The notes under the pieces were generated by a model. It had not been told where the DNA came from. It saw only the letters and a list, made by a program, of their open reading frames with translations, and made no database searches. A program made the position numbers and the translations under genes. From Dermacentor variabilis (Eukaryota > Arthropoda > Arachnida > Ixodida > Ixodidae): a stretch of DNA of 64,000 nt. Location: NCBI RefSeq assembly GCF_050947875.1, contig NC_134573.1, forward strand, positions 70,743,315-70,807,314, given 5' to 3'. Below, piece after piece: positions 12,255-27,400 of this stretch; within the stretch, counting starts at the first letter, position 1, and each line of letters starts with the position of its first letter.

Positions 12255-15200
12255 CTGCGAGTGAGTTAAGTGTCACTGCATTAATTTCTTGGTGTGACGA
12301 AGACATAACTACAACAAAGGAGCCTGTATTGTACCAAATACTTCAGGCACGAGTTATGCATCCAACTGCAGAAACTTTGGAACTACTTTTCACATTACCA
12401 TGCACGGCAAAGTCAGATGCTGCAGCTTTACTTCTCGCGACAAAACGCTGCTTTAGACCGTGATATAGGGTAAATATTTATCGGTGGGAGAAATATAGAA
12501 ATAAATTCTAGGGTCTTGCGTGCCATAACCGCGATCTAATTATGAGGCACGGCGCTGTGGAGGCGCTCCAGATGAATTTCGACCATCTCTGCGGGGTCCT
12601 TAATGTGCCCGCAATGAATGGCACATGAGCATTTTTGCATCTCGCCCTCACTACAGTATCAGGTCGCCCCGGCCTGCACCGACCCTGCGCAACGCCGTAC
12701 CGTTTAGGCGAATGCAAGACAACGAAGTTCCGTCATATAAACGAAAAGTTCATGAAGCTGTGCGTTCTTGCTCATACTGTCACGTGGTAGTGACGGTGAA
12801 GAAAGCAGCAAAACTGCGAATGGCGATACTAGCGTTTTATTGGGCGGACCCCTGCCCTAACAAGCAAGTTACACTTAAAGCACAATTTTAGCGGTGAACA
12901 CAGTCGGCGATCATCAGAAATCTGATCAGCGGGTCAAGCGCGTCGGCTTTTATGCATCAGTCGTCGAATGTTCCAGAACAATCGCTGGGACCCGCGTGTC
13001 TTCCACAAAGTTCTATACTATACGCGTCGTACGTACATGCAATCAGATTACACAAGGTTCGGGGACAGACAGCGGTTGGAACCGTCGATAACATTCCAGA
13101 AACTTCCGATACATGCAGGCGCGTCCGGTGCTGCGAGATAGCACTTGTTAGGCGGTGAAACGTGGTCGCCCGATAAACACGCACACGCTTCAATACTTCG
13201 GCACACATTTGCACAAAGGCTCTTGAAATAAAGGTATAGCGCACTGGAAGCTGTATAAATATATTTTACCCGGTATAAATGTTCTTTTAGCAAAATTTAA
13301 TTGAATAGAATATTAAGAACTACACTGTCGAAAAAACCCGCTGCGGTGGCTCAGTGGCCATGGTGTTGGGCTGCTGAGCACGAGGTCGCGGGATCGAATC
13401 GCGGCCACGGCGGCCGCATTTCGATGGTGGCGAAATGCGAAAACACCCGTTTGCTTAGATTTAGGTGCACGTTAAAGAAACCCAGGTGGTCGAAATTCCC
13501 TGAATACTCCCCTACGGCGTGGCTCATAATGAGATAGTGGTTTTGGCACGTAAAACCCCATAATATAATTTTACACTGTGAAAAAAATTTTCGGCGACGA
13601 TTGCGACACTCACTGATAAAAAGTTTGGGCACAGCTGTTTAGGTACTTTCAATTCGCGATATATTGTGGCGAAGATTTTGATTCTGAACGAAAGCGGCGG
13701 CGCTGAGCCTGTGCTCGGGAAGCTCGTTTAGCCGCAGCGGCAGGCGAAGCATTTCCGCCGGTTGCGTCCTTGTTGTTCATCAGGAAGAAAGGAAGCGTGA
13801 GCACGGGAACGCGTGACTCGCGCGGCGCCCATTCTATAGGGGCGGCGGCGGCGGCGCCGCAGGCGACGTGCATGCGCAGTGGGTCCGAAGCACATGCAGT
13901 GCTTTGTTTCCACTAGAGCGTACTAGACTATCTAGTTTCCACGCTGGCCGCACGCCCGGTCGCCGCCGACCATGGAGGAAGGAAAACTAAGGAGACGCCC
14001 CGTCCCCTCCGCACGCTAGGAGAAAAGTGTGGAGGAAATACCGTAGTAGGTTCTCTTCTTTTTTTTTTTGCAGTTTTTTTTTTCATTTTGCTATAGCGGC
14101 CATGCTTTCGGGCCACAACGGCGTCTTTATTACGGTTCTGTACGCTCACACGTGTGGCTCTGTAGGCTTCGTACCGTGGCAAAGGCGCCGTGCGGGCAAG
14201 TTTGCGTTAGTCTCCGTGTTTTGTTGCGCTGTGTTATCTGGATCGTGCTCTCCCAGATGTTGCTGTGGCCAGGTAGGACAGGAGGAACTAAAGCTCGTGA
14301 AATTAACGCGCATGCAACGCTGCAAGCAATGTACCGCGCCACGGCAATGGCAACGGACGAAGGAATATCAGCGGGAAATTTTGCCCTCCTCGGCGGAATC
14401 ATGATAACGCCCCATCGCAGGCCGAAACCGATGCGTCTCAGAATCTGTACAATGAACGCCGTGGAGGTCAGTGATTCCTGCTTTTGACAGCGCATGGTGC
14501 ATTTGCCGCACTTAGAACGTACGTTACGCAAGAATGCATAGTCCTGGTTTTAGAGCATTCGTGTTCAGTAACAACTTGCTTTTGTGCACGCATTAAAACA
14601 CATGTTGCTCAACTGTTGCTTGTTCCTCGCGGTACTTGGGACAGCACGAAGTTTTTTAAGCAGAGCGCGTTCGAGGTTCATGCACACCTGCGCAGGTGTA
14701 CCACAATACAAGCATTGTTAGAGCGTTACGCAGAATATGTGCATTTTGCTGCCCTCGGCACCGTGCGCCTGCCAGCCGACGATTCATCCTGGAAGATGGG
14801 ATAGAAGTGGCTGCTTTGAGTTAAGGAACGAATCCTCCCTACCGCAGGCGTATCTTATCTGTGCGCACGAGGAGCGCAGGGAAGTGAAGGTTTGCGGATG
14901 TGCTGCAAGAGTGAACAAGGCTCCACACAACGTACGCCTGCGAACACATCAAACGGTTGTTCCATGGTCACACGTAGGACGATTTTACGCACGCACTGCT
15001 CTGCACCGTGCGCCGGCGATCGCAACACTTTGGTTCCGTGAAGCTGCACTTACGGTGGGAAGAAGGCACATCAGGTTGCAGTCAATCAATCTAAGCGCGG
15101 AGTCAGAAATGACATTCTGCCTCCTCGCCGACGCGCTGTCATAGTGATGCGCGACCACCCGAAATTTGTTCAATAAAGCACGACTACTCCTCAAACCACA

Positions 15201-18200
15201 GCGAGAATATGTGTTTGTGCTCATATACAAATGGATCGCAAATGGGTCGATGTGTCGTACGTGTCTGCAGTGCACTGTTGCATTGCAGTGAGAATGCGTA
15301 CATTTTTTTCGTATCACCAGACGCCTGGCTCGCAAGACCGTCTGATAGCCCCAGGAAGCCCAAGCAGAGAAAAGTAAGTAGAAGGCACGCTAAAGGTGAC
15401 CTTTAAAAAAATACAGAAGAACTGGGCAGCGGCCTGTACCTGTGGTTGATGAGAACAGCTCAATTGGGTGGCCTTATAAAGCATGTTTATTTTCATAAAA
15501 GCCGGTAAAAGCAGCCGATTTGACCTCACGGCCCAATTTGCGAAGTTCATTACGAACTTCTTTCAGCATAACTTCGGCAACGGTAATGCGATGAGACATC
15601 GCGAGCACATCCTTTGGATTGCTGCGGAGCGCGCGCGTCTGAGCAGCCCGGTTGCGCGCAGCGCGGCGTGGTTTCGCGAGAAATGTAAACAAGAGAGAAC
15701 TTGCCCCCTTAAACTTAGTAAAGTAGCGACACTCTCCTCCTCCGCCTTCCCTCCTCGTTTCTCATCTCTTTCACGCTTCCTCCTCGACCGTGGCGCCGCC
15801 TACACTGCTCGAGCGTAGCAACGGCGCCAACATGCGCTCCACGCCACTCCGTAAACGCTTCTCGAGCAAAAATGGAGCTGATGCACGGCGCGAGGGCCGA
15901 CATGATGCTATTAGGCCAATAGCGACGTGGCGTCGGCCTCGGTCAGAGCGCGCGAGGATGAGGCGGCATTCTTCAAAGCGTGGCGCTACTTTACGAAGTT
16001 TAAGGCGCTTTAGGTACGATGGCGGCGTAACGCCACCTTCCGGCTTCACTTAGTGAGTGATGTCAGGGCCCCTCCTCAGTTTTCCTTCCTCCATGCCCCG
16101 ACACTCCGCTTTCCTCCTCACCTGTTCGCCGTAACCTCCTCCGCATTCTGCCTCCCGGTTATGCTGCACCCCCCTCCACTTTCCTCCTCGCCCCTCTTCA
16201 CTCTCGCAGATTTTTTTCATCCCCCACTGCGCACCGCGTTCGCTTTCATGTTTCGCTGTGCTCGTTCGCTTGGTTACAAGTGACGCCGATGCTCGCCGCA
16301 GGAACGGGCGCCTAGGAGCTGCGCTCTAGAAAGGTCGTTGTAGTCACTATCTAGTTGGCATAGCACTCACTACCTTGGTATATCTGCTGTTGGTAACGGA
16401 AAAGTAGCATTACTGCGTAAAATATAGTGACTGCTAGTACTCAGCTCCCAATTCGAAACACAGTTATCACCGCAACATACAACGTTGCTATGCTGCAACG
16501 CATTTATCGGACTTGCTGACATAATCCATGGTGGGTTTGATAAATGTGTTATAAACTGGAAAGCTTATGTCCGGTGGTGATCACTGCGGTTAAAATTGAT
16601 AATTCAGACCCATTAGTAATAACCGACACTGGCGAGTCGTGAACGGTGGATGATAAGGTATCGAATTGAGCGAAATGAATCCGCACATTACACTGGCCTA
16701 GGACTCGAAGAGCGCTTTATGATTTTTTTTCGACCACATTACTTGCGTAGTGTGTAAGCATGGTAATGTACTCTCGAAATTAAGAAACAGTTCAACATGT
16801 TCTCTTATCCAATCCGATTTTGAGATTCTCAACGAGATCTGCCTCAAAATGATAGAGTCGGCATTAGCGCCAGAGTGGCCTCAATTTTGTTTTACCCGCG
16901 GCATCGCGTAACCTTGAAGTGCTTGTACAGTGCTCAACGATTCGAAGGCTTTGATCGAACCGCACGGCGGCCGGCGTTTCTTGTTCCACGGGTGAGCGAT
17001 GGGTGATCGCTGGCTGGCCAAACGCAGCGACAATGCGCCACAAAGGCTCTCGCTTTCAACGTGTACCGCACTAAATTAGCTTGGTTTTCCCAACGCGCCA
17101 AAGTGCCGGCAGCCGTATAAGAAAATAAAAGTGTGTTATACAGACACGTGGCACTTTTCAGCGCGAACAATGCGACAAGTATTTCAATACCACACATGAA
17201 CGTCGGATACGAGATAAGTCAATTGCCGTACGTGCTATAGTAACGTAACGGGCATTCCTAGGCCAATTTTGTTTCGTTTCGAAAAAGCAACCAGGGTCAG
17301 CCACCAGCGTGCTCGCAGTAGTTGTGGAGCAGGAAGCAAAGTGCGTGCGTGTGTGATCTTATAAAACAGTCTTTTATTCACGCTTTGCATATCAGCCAAT
17401 GCATGGTTGGTTATATGCTTCGGAGATGTCACGCACTACAGCAAGAGCGCAGGTAAACTACAGAGTGCACTGCATAGAAGTACGTTGTTAGGCATGTTTC
17501 ACACATTTCGGCCAGTAGAAATCTTATGAGATAAGCGGCCTCCCACAAACACCTCTCAGATGCCTTACGCTCGGAGTTTTATCTTGGGGGTATGCCAACC
17601 TTATTAAAAATAAAGTTGCTTTGGAGAAAAAGTTAACAGAGCTATACTTTGTCAAAATCCCATGGTGTGAATATATGGGACTCCCAAGAGACGCCGTGGC
17701 GCAAAATGTCCTGTGTGTTCTAGGTGGTGCTGACACGAACGCGGCAATCTCACGGATGCGGTGTTCTACAGGCAGGAAGGTGTTGGGTTTCGTCAAACTA
17801 CATCCTTCAGCGTCGAATTAAGGAGCTTGCCATCTCACTTCCACACTCACATATATGCTCTTGTTTGTAGATTCATACGAACGCATAATTAGGAATCCTG
17901 AAGCTTATGCATTGTGCCAGCATCTTATGTCTCTGTCCGCGGTGTGACATTGAGAGTGAACTTCTCTGGATATCATTGAACATGCTAGACTCCAGATGAT
18001 TTTCGGAAGTGAAGATCCTTGGGCTATGGCTGTACGCGTCGATGGCACAGAAACCCCGAAAGCGTTATTGCACTACCTCAATCCGATCGTCCCTGTATAT
18101 CCTTACGCCAGATTAGGGTAGCAAACCGAACGTGCGTCTTGTTATCCTTGTTGCCTTTCCTCTCTTGTGTGTCTAGCTCTCTCTGAAACCCTACGTCAGA

Positions 18201-18375
18201 GGCCTCATAATCATGCCAAGCATTCAGGTGAGTGTATTCAAGGTATTGGATTAGGATCTGTGGATATTCTGAAGGCAGACAGCGAAGATTTAGTTGACGC
18301 TATATGCCTTGCCCTAGATTGTGGCGTCTCGTAATGGTGCATTTCGTCGTCCTCCATAACACCAAAACGTATCTT

Positions 18376-18470
<95 letters not shown>

Positions 18471-21400
18471 GCCTTTATTTTCCATCCCAAGTATGTGGGA
18501 GGCAGAGAGAAAAAGCTAGGTTTCCAGCTTGACGGGCTCTCGCCTCCCCGATACAAATACATGACTTTTAGAAAAGAAGGCAAACAGTACAAGCATATGA
18601 GCACACACAATAAGGAATATCAGAATGCACGAACAAACGCCAATTTTTACACAAATGCACAAATCCATGACAACAAAGTGATGTGCATAATATCATGTCA
18701 CACTTTCAAAAAATCATCATCATCATAATTATTACTATTATTAGTATAACTATTTTTATTACCTACATCCTGTTCGCGGCTTTCCATAATTGCGTTTGCA
18801 GATTCACTGCCTATTCATGTACCAGTGTGACGCATTTTGTTTGACCATGACATGTTGCCCCTTTGTCGCTTTAATTTGTGCGTTTCCTTGTAGTTTGTAT
18901 TTGTACGTGCTATTAAAAATGGTGATGAGGTTTAGTTTATATTTTGAAGCATTAGTTATGCTCTAGAACATGTCAATTTGATTTTTCCGCGACTGTCAGG
19001 TCTTTGCAATACAAGTACTCGGAAGGCTTTGGCAGACGTGGAAAAAAAATATACGTGCCTAAGAACTCGCAATAAAGGTTATTATTAATATTATTCCAAC
19101 TTCACCTTCTCGCCCCACATATATCACTAAGCGCGGCTTGCGCACCGTGGGAAGCAAATCGAATCTCAAGGGAATTTAGAAATGCAGGCGTACTTCTTGA
19201 ATTGTACACATTCCTCTGCCGGCCATTGCTACAAGAGATCGCTGTCGCCTGGAACAGTACTTGCCAATCTAACAAAGATCGTGTGGACAGAGTTGAGAAT
19301 AATTTTGTCTCCGCACAGCGATATCGGTGATCGAGGCAGGTTGGCCGTGAACAACAGCCTTGCTCTGAGTCCATGTTCGGTCTGAAAAACTGGACTGCAG
19401 ACGCATCAAAGCTGACTTGACCTCCTCATTCAAGCTTCTAAATGGTTTCATTGATTGTAAAGAAATATTAAATTATCTTACGATAACAATTACGCGCAAC
19501 ATAACTATGATGTCTAGACCTTCCCTCGTACTACTTATGGTGTCTCAGGGAATCCTTCGGGCAGGATTCTCACAGACACTTGCCCGCTTTTGAAGCAGCA
19601 CTCGACTTTGCTTCGTAACTTTTTCGCAGACGTTACAATCAATGTTATTTTCGAATCATGTACTGGAGACCGTTATCGTATAAAATGAGTACATTTTATT
19701 CATATTTACTGATGTATACCGGCTGTCCCACGTAACATGAGTTTAAATGTTTAAAAATATGCAAATGCCACAGCTGGACAGGACCGAGGTAATGTTGTTT
19801 GCCTTTACTTCAAGATAGCTACTATTTTGCATCCGGCCTAATCAAATAATTAGGCTCAATAATGTAATCGCCTTGGCTAATAATATAGTTAGTTGAAGAT
19901 TGTCAATGAGAAAATTGCAGAGCCACATGAAAAGCTCCCGATACAGCTTTCTGTTGCATTTGACATTTACCTTGCTTGGTATTACGAGGTATCTTAGAAT
20001 ACTGTTTTGTTGTGTATCTTCCTAGTGTATGCCTATTCTTGCCCGGAATAAGCCATAGTTGCTTCGATCGAACGATGCTAGTTCATGTGCCCAGAGAGAG
20101 ATAAAAAGTTTTAAAGAGAGGAAGGTGGAGAAATTCATGTAACCCGGCAAATATTGCGCGATTGGCGTTTTACCGGCTGTGTACGCATACATTATACTCA
20201 TTTTTAACGTGCGCCAGTACCAAGACGAGTAGGTTGTTTCTGGGCACGTTAGTAAGATTGATTGGTTGATTTATTATTTGTAAAATCACTGTGCGATGCA
20301 AAGAAAACGATGGAAATGAAGCATTAGTGTACCTCGGATACTGGTCAGTCGCCATGACGTATTCGTGCATCGCGACGAACAGTCTCGCCTCGCTCTTACG
20401 ACCCGGCAGTAGCAGGAACCGACGGCCGCCGGGAACGAAAGGGTGCTTCAGAACACGGATGCGCAACCACAGCGACATCTGCCAGCGGAGCGCCAAGTTG
20501 ACTATCACGCTCGAGGCACTAACGTCGCTCGGCGGTGGTTCGGGCCACGACAATCCGCGGTCCGAGAGAAACCGCCGGAACAGGTTCCAGTCCTCTACGC
20601 TTGCTCCGCTGTTGTTGACGCAGGCTCGGTACATGTCCAACGGTTTCTCCGCCACGGGCATGTGGAAAACGCTTTCGTGCAGCAGTTCCTCCAGGTCGTT
20701 CAGCCATCGAATGCTGAGGTCGTCGAGCGCAATGCGGAGAACCGAGGCGAACCGCGGGTCGGGTTCCCACGTGGAGCAGACGTAGTCGTGGAAGTCTTGG
20801 CACGGGTCAATGCTCCGGTTCAGGCCATGCGTGAGCAGCGTCGCATGGCGGCGACACTCACTGGTGTCGCACCACCCCGACAGCGCCCCGAGCAGCTTGG
20901 CTTCGGGCAAGAAGAAGGACAGGATCGTGCAGGCGAGCACCAGGGTAAGCGCGAGTACAGCTATGATGGCAAGTCTTCCTCGGTCGTCGGACCTCTGGCC
21001 ATCGTGGATGGGACCGCTTGAGCCGAGATCTTGCGTGTCCTATAAAGGACAAGAAGAGTCTTTCGCACACCCTCCTTGTGAGCGGAACTCGTATACAGCT
21101 CAAAGAAGAAGCGCATCCTGGAAAAGTCCTCGCCGACTTTTCGTCAACGTTTTCAACAGGAATGGCGTCATCGATGGCGGCGAGTTGAATCAGTGTAAGA
21201 AACTAATAAAACTGCCAAGAGCTACAACAACCACTCCATTACCGTGACGCAGCTAAGTGAAATTGTGTCAATTGAATTTTTTGATTATTTTGTCGTCCAC
21301 GTTCTCTAGACTAATCTATCGCGCGCGATGCGATTTTTATTCACGTTTCATTAAGAGACAGGTTACTTCTTAGCTCAACAAGTTAAATCTTGATCCTAAC

Positions 21401-24400
21401 CTATTCTCATGGCTCGAGCATTTACTTCCTAACCCTGCCCAGTAAGTTGTATCTAAGAATCACCTTTCTCCCCCATACCCGTTAACTCTGGTGCCCCCAG
21501 GGATGAGTATTAGGCCATTTTATCTTTCTAATATTTAATACCGGTTTACCTAACCGTGTTTCTTCCAACGTTCTACCTTTTTCCGACTACTGCGTTAGTT
21601 TTAAAAAATTCGCGATGAATCGAATGTTACACTCTAAAAAAATTTACACCCTTTGGGGTGTATGTCTGCCACACAACGATAATCGTCATCTGCCTTGCTC
21701 GCGTTTCCTTTCTTGAAAACGCCGCGCCCGCTAGTTTCCTGTCGGTAATGCTATGTCATGCTGATAACGCGCATGTCGTTCGTTACTGGGAAGTACCGGG
21801 CTCGCAGCGTTAAAGGAAGGAAATGCGGACAAGACCGACGACGTTTATTGTTGTGTGGCAAGATGAGACTCAAAGGGTGTAAACTTTTCTTAGTGTCTTA
21901 TCCTAGAAGATGATGTTCACGCAATTTCTACACAACTTAATGTAAGCGCATATATGCTATACTATTTGTATCTTCTGCTTCGTCCTACCACATTAACAAT
22001 AGTAGTCTAGCGTCTGCGCCGTCTTACACTTATAGATGCTCATATAACCTGGACACTATTAGTAGCACTATTGTCAGCACTATTAGTAGCGTAATTAAAG
22101 GGACACTAAAGGCAATTACTAAGTCAATGTGGATTGTGAAAACACCGTGATTTGTGAAGTTACTGCAAAAAACACACGGAACGAAATCATGATTCAGTAA
22201 CTGGCCTACACCCACGCTCTTCTAAGTGAAAATACCTCTGCATAAGCGTCGGAGCGCTTGTTTCGTGCCAAGTAAAGACTTAGCTAATGCGAAACACGTG
22301 TCTGAAGGGTCCGCATACCTTTAGCGCAATTCCAATCGCCTGCACCGGAGGGGGCCGTGGTGATCTTGAATACACCATCACCACCCTTTAGTCTCCTCAT
22401 TGAGTAAAACGGCGCCCCACAGACGGTGCTACAATTTTATGCGCAAAACGCAAACACATGGTCATGGACCAACCGAGCCAAGACGGACTGTAGGATTCGC
22501 CGCTGCAGCTGCGCTTGGTCAAATGGCATGGACCGTTAGGGAATCCCGCGACATGGCATGAACGTGACATAATCTACTAAGTGCTATTTGTTTCAGTTAG
22601 GCAAGCCAGCAAAACTAGCGCAGCACTACGCTATAACGAAACTACTGACACGCGAGAGCGCGGGCGGCGCTGAGTTGAGAAAACGAAACCCTTCGATAGA
22701 ACACCCGCATCGTTGCTAAGGGTAGCGTCAACGAGTTTTTTTTTATAGAAATGAAAAAGAACTGGGCAAGCAGCACTTTCGTCTTATAATGCAATACAAT
22801 GACCTTTTGATTAAGAGCGGTTCAACACTAGAGAACAGGATTATAATGAGGAATGCCTTCGTCATCGGGCTGGTACTTTAATGTCCCGACGAAGTCCGTA
22901 TTCTTGTCCTGCTTCTACCTCAATCTTTCATTTACTAAACCTCTGTTAGCAATAATATTGACGCCTTAGACATTCTCGAGGCCTAATCTATCGCTTTGGA
23001 TTCACTTAACATTTGTCTTTAGTATCGCTTTAACAACGCTACCCTGTTAAGTTGCCTTCGACAAAAGTTTTCTGCTGCTGCCTATGCCGTGAAGTTAATT
23101 TTGTAGAAATATATAGTTTGCCGTAAAATGAAGCGTACGGCATCTGTTTGGGATTCCTAATTCATCGTTGTCATTGAACTGCTTGAAATTCTTCGTAAGT
23201 AACCTTACACGACTGATTCTTGATATGTAGTGTTTAATGGCGCAAGGGCCAGGTTTGGCCAAAGAGCGCCATGACAAGTGGTGATGTTGACGATGTATTA
23301 TGGAGATGTGACTTGGCTGTAAAGTGGCCTAAAAATTGTCGCTGTAAAGTGCGTAAAATCTACGTGCTATAAAATTATGGCGATGACTAATGACGATTAC
23401 TATGAACTATAAAATCCATCGTAGAAGAATGATGCAAATGAAAAATATGTAGGATGTTAAAATTACTTGGAGCACTGCTGCCTCGCCAGAGCCCTTGAAA
23501 GACAAGGGCCTAGAGGCATGTGCTATACTAAAGAGATATCGCAGCGGCATCCTCTGAAGAGAGGACCCGCTACGAACATGTGGGGCTAAAAACATGCAGG
23601 ACGACATCTTTCAGGAAATTTAGTACTGTGTTGGTGTCAAATAAAGGTTCTGGGCCGAGTAGCATTACGGGATGTAGGGGGATGTGCTGCCGGTATGCTA
23701 GGGAAAAATGTTTCCTTCTTTCAGGTTCGGCTGCCCGACACTCCAGGAGGACGTGGAGGACGGTCAGCCTCTCCCCGCATCTACCGCAGGTTGGAGGATC
23801 ATTTTCAGTGAGTAAAAAGTTATGTGTGCCAAATGTGTGTCCTATTCTGAGGCGACAGAATAGGACATCTGTCCGGCGTGATTTTGTTACAGGAGGCCAG
23901 AAACCTAATTGTGGCTTTATTAAATGCAACTTATTATTTGTTTCCAGGTCCCACAATCGTTGCCAGTAGTTTCGCAGATTCCTTCTTAAGAAGGGTTTCA
24001 GGTCTGTGACAGGGACTGCAGCAGTAGAATTAACAGTGTGTGATGCAATTGATGTGGCCATCTGGTCCGCTAGAACGTTACCCTCGATGCCCCTATGTCC
24101 AGGCACCCAGCATATAATCACATGCTGGTTAGACATATACGCTCTACAGAGGACGGAATAGAGCTCAGTAATTACGGGGTTTCTGTGTTTACAGTGTGAC
24201 TTCAAGGCTTTTACGACGCTTAAGGAGTCTGTAAATAAAATTGTTTTTTGAATATTTGATTTTCTGATATGTTTCACAGCCGACAATAGTGCATGGGCCT
24301 CAGCCGTAAATATGCTTGTTTCAGGGTGCAGTACACCGGATTCCGAGAAGGATGGCCCAATGGCTGCGTAGGACACCCCGGCATGCGGCTTAGAAGCGTC

Positions 24401-27400
24401 TGTATAAAACTCTGTGCACGAGTACTTGTACTGGAGCTCCAAGAAGTGCATTTTGATATGTGTCTCTGACGCATGTTTAGTGACCTGTACAAAGGATGTG
24501 TCACACTCTATCAGCTGCCACTCCCAGGGTGGTACTATCTTAGCTGGAGGCATTAGGCGTTGGTCGAGAACTGGGACATCCATTTCCGTGCTAAGTTCTC
24601 TTGCACGCAGTGAGAAAGGAAGTCTCATAGAGGGTCTGTTATGAAAAAGTGTTTCACATGTCAGGTCGTTAACGGTTGTGAAACACGGATGTTCCTTATT
24701 AGAGCGCACTTTGAGAAAATAGTTGAAGCTGATGTAAGTTCTCCGAAAATGGAGTGACCACTCATCGGACTCAACATACAAACTTTCAACAGGGCTTGTT
24801 CTAAATGCGCCAGTGGCCAGACGGATTCCCAGATGGTGAACGGGGTCTAACATCTTAAGTGCGCTCGGTGCGGCAGAGTGATATACTGCGGCTCCATAGT
24901 CTATTCGCGACCGAACTAGGCTCCTGTAAAGATTTAACAGGCACTTCCTGTCGCTACCCCATGTTGTGTGGGATAGGATTTTAAGTAGGTTCATTGTTTT
25001 TAGACATTTTTCTTTAAGATGTTTTATGTGAGGAATGAATGTGAGCCTAGAGTCAAGAATAACACCAAGGAATTTGTGTTCTTTGCTGACAGGAATTTGG
25101 TGTCCGCCCAGTTCTACACAAGGATCTGGGACCAGGCCTCTCTTTCTTGTGAAGAGAACAGAAGAACTTTTGTGGGGGTTGACCTTAAATCCGTTTTCGT
25201 CTGCCCACTTGGAAACCTTGTTCAAGCCCTGCTGTACCTGTCTTTCGCATACTGTGAGGTTGCAGGATTTGAAGCCTATTTGTATATCATCTACGTATAC
25301 GGAATAAAAAATGGCAGGTGGTAGTGAAGCACTTAGCGTGTTCATCTTGACGATAAAGAGAGTGCAGCTGAGCACGCCTCCCTGGGGTACACCAGTTTCC
25401 TGCGTAAAGGGACGTGAGAGTTCATTGCCGACTTTTACTCGGAAGGTACGATTTGACAAATAGCTTTCAATTGTGTTCAGCATATTTCCACGGATGCCAA
25501 TTTCCGACAGGTCTCGCAAGATCCCGTAACGCCATGCCGTGTCATATGCCTTCTCCATATCGAGGAATATCGATAGAAAAAACTGTTTATGTATAAAGGC
25601 ATCGCGGATATTTCCTTCCATGCGCACAAGGTGATCGGTTGTGGACCGCCCTTCTCGGAATCCACACTGATAAGGATCGAGTATATTGTTGAGCTCAAAG
25701 AAATGTATAAGTCTGCGATTTATCATTTTTTCAAGAAGCTTACACAGACAATTAGTTAGAGCTATCGGACGGTAACTAGCCGCCAAGGAAGGGTCTTTTC
25801 CCTGCTTTAGGACAGGAACCACAATCGCTTCTTTCCATGTGGATGGGAGGTATCCCGAAGCCCAAATAGTATTGTATAGTGTAAGAAGTGTAACTTGTGC
25901 GTCAGTATGTAGGTGTCTGATCATGTCATACATGACTCTGTCTGGTCCCGGTGCAGTGCTTTTACATGTGTTCAAGGCAGCTCTCAACTCGGCAATACCG
26001 AAAGGCCGGTTATACGGTTCATTCTGCCTGGATTTTCGTATGATTGGCTTACGTTCTATTATTTCTTTATGTTTAAGAAAGGACTGGGAATAATTGATTG
26101 AGCTTGACACACGCTCAAAGTGCTCCCCAAGTGAATCTGCCTGGTCTTGCAGGGTTTCGCCTTGTGTGTTTACTAAAGGGAGGGAGTATGTTTGTCGCCC
26201 TCTTATTCTACTAACCCTGTTCCAGACCTTGGCCTCATCTGTATACGAGTTGATACCTCTTAAAAAGTTCTGCCAGCTCTCTCTTCTGGCCTGTCGGCGG
26301 GTTCGCCTGCCTTGGGATTTTGCTTTTTTAAAATTGATAAGATTCTCAGCAGTGGGGGAGGCGCGTAGCAACCCCCACGCTTTATTTTGTTTCTTACGAG
26401 CGATCCTACAATCGTCGTTCCACCAGGGGACACGCCGTTTGCCTGCCAATCCATTTACTTGTGATATACATTTAGTTGCGGCATCTATGATGAAGGCTGT
26501 AAAGTACGCCACAGCTGCATCGATTTCTAAAGAAGACATATCAGCCAGCGAGATGTTAGTAAGATTTCGAAATTTCTCCCAGTCAGCTGTATGTATCTTC
26601 CACCTAGGAGCTTGTGGAGGAAATTCATTTTCTTTGGATGTTCTTAGCAGTACGGGGAAGTGATCGCTCCCGTAAGGATTGCTCGTAACTTCCCATTCGA
26701 GTTCGGGCAGTATAGACGCGGAGACTATACTAAGATCTATTGACGAAAAGGTTCTGTTTGCAAGAGAGTAATATGTGGGTTCTTTCTTATTGAGAAGGCA
26801 CGCTCCAGAAGAAAAAAGGAACTGCTCAACGAGACGACCTCGCGCATCAATACGAGAGTCTCCCCACAAGCTGCTGTGTGCATTGAAATCGCCAAGAACA
26901 AGATAAGGTTCTGGCAATTGATCTATCAAGGACTGAAATTCATGTTTGTTTAGTTGGTAATGCGGGGGTACGTAAATCGAACAAATAGTGATGAGTTTGT
27001 TCAGTAGGACAACTCGAACCGCTACTGCTTCGAGGGCCGTTCGTAGCTGTAAAGATTGACACGCTATGCTTTTTTGAATTACAATGGCAACACCGCCAGA
27101 TGATGCCATAGCATCATCGCGATCTTTGCGGAAAGTTATGTGCTGTCGAAGAAAATTTGTGTGTTTTCGTTTTAAGTGTGTTTCCTGTAGACACAGCACT
27201 TTTGGATTGTGTTTTTGAATGAGCTCTTGCACGTCATCAAGGTTCCTAAGCAGACCTCTGACGTTCCATTGAATAATTTGTGTATCCATATTGAAAGTAA
27301 ATATGTGCTGTGTGTGTGGAAATGGAGGTGATGCTTTAGGTTACAGGGCTCTTTCGAGGCCCTGTAACGGGAGTTCTGCCCTTTCTGGAGCGTTCGAGGG

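Larger units (their letters stand above)
21040..23208. other. M13 intron 1, proximal part
   Basis: Besides the two MITE-like elements at 21629-21896 and 22095-22887, I see no exon or retroelement here before the LINE target duplication at 23209. Confidence 0.4.

Noticed and set aside
13337..13420. Possible tRNA genes at the SINE heads (also 29915, 35640, 58438, 60443)
   Set aside because: A and B boxes are present, but there is no closed cloverleaf with acceptor stem, and each is followed by a conserved SINE body.
15771..16053. Overlapping GC-rich frames on both strands
   Set aside because: They lie inside the MITE at 15707-16005.
18300..18728. Poly-Asn, poly-Ile and poly-Leu open frames
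   Set aside because: They come from the AAT array.
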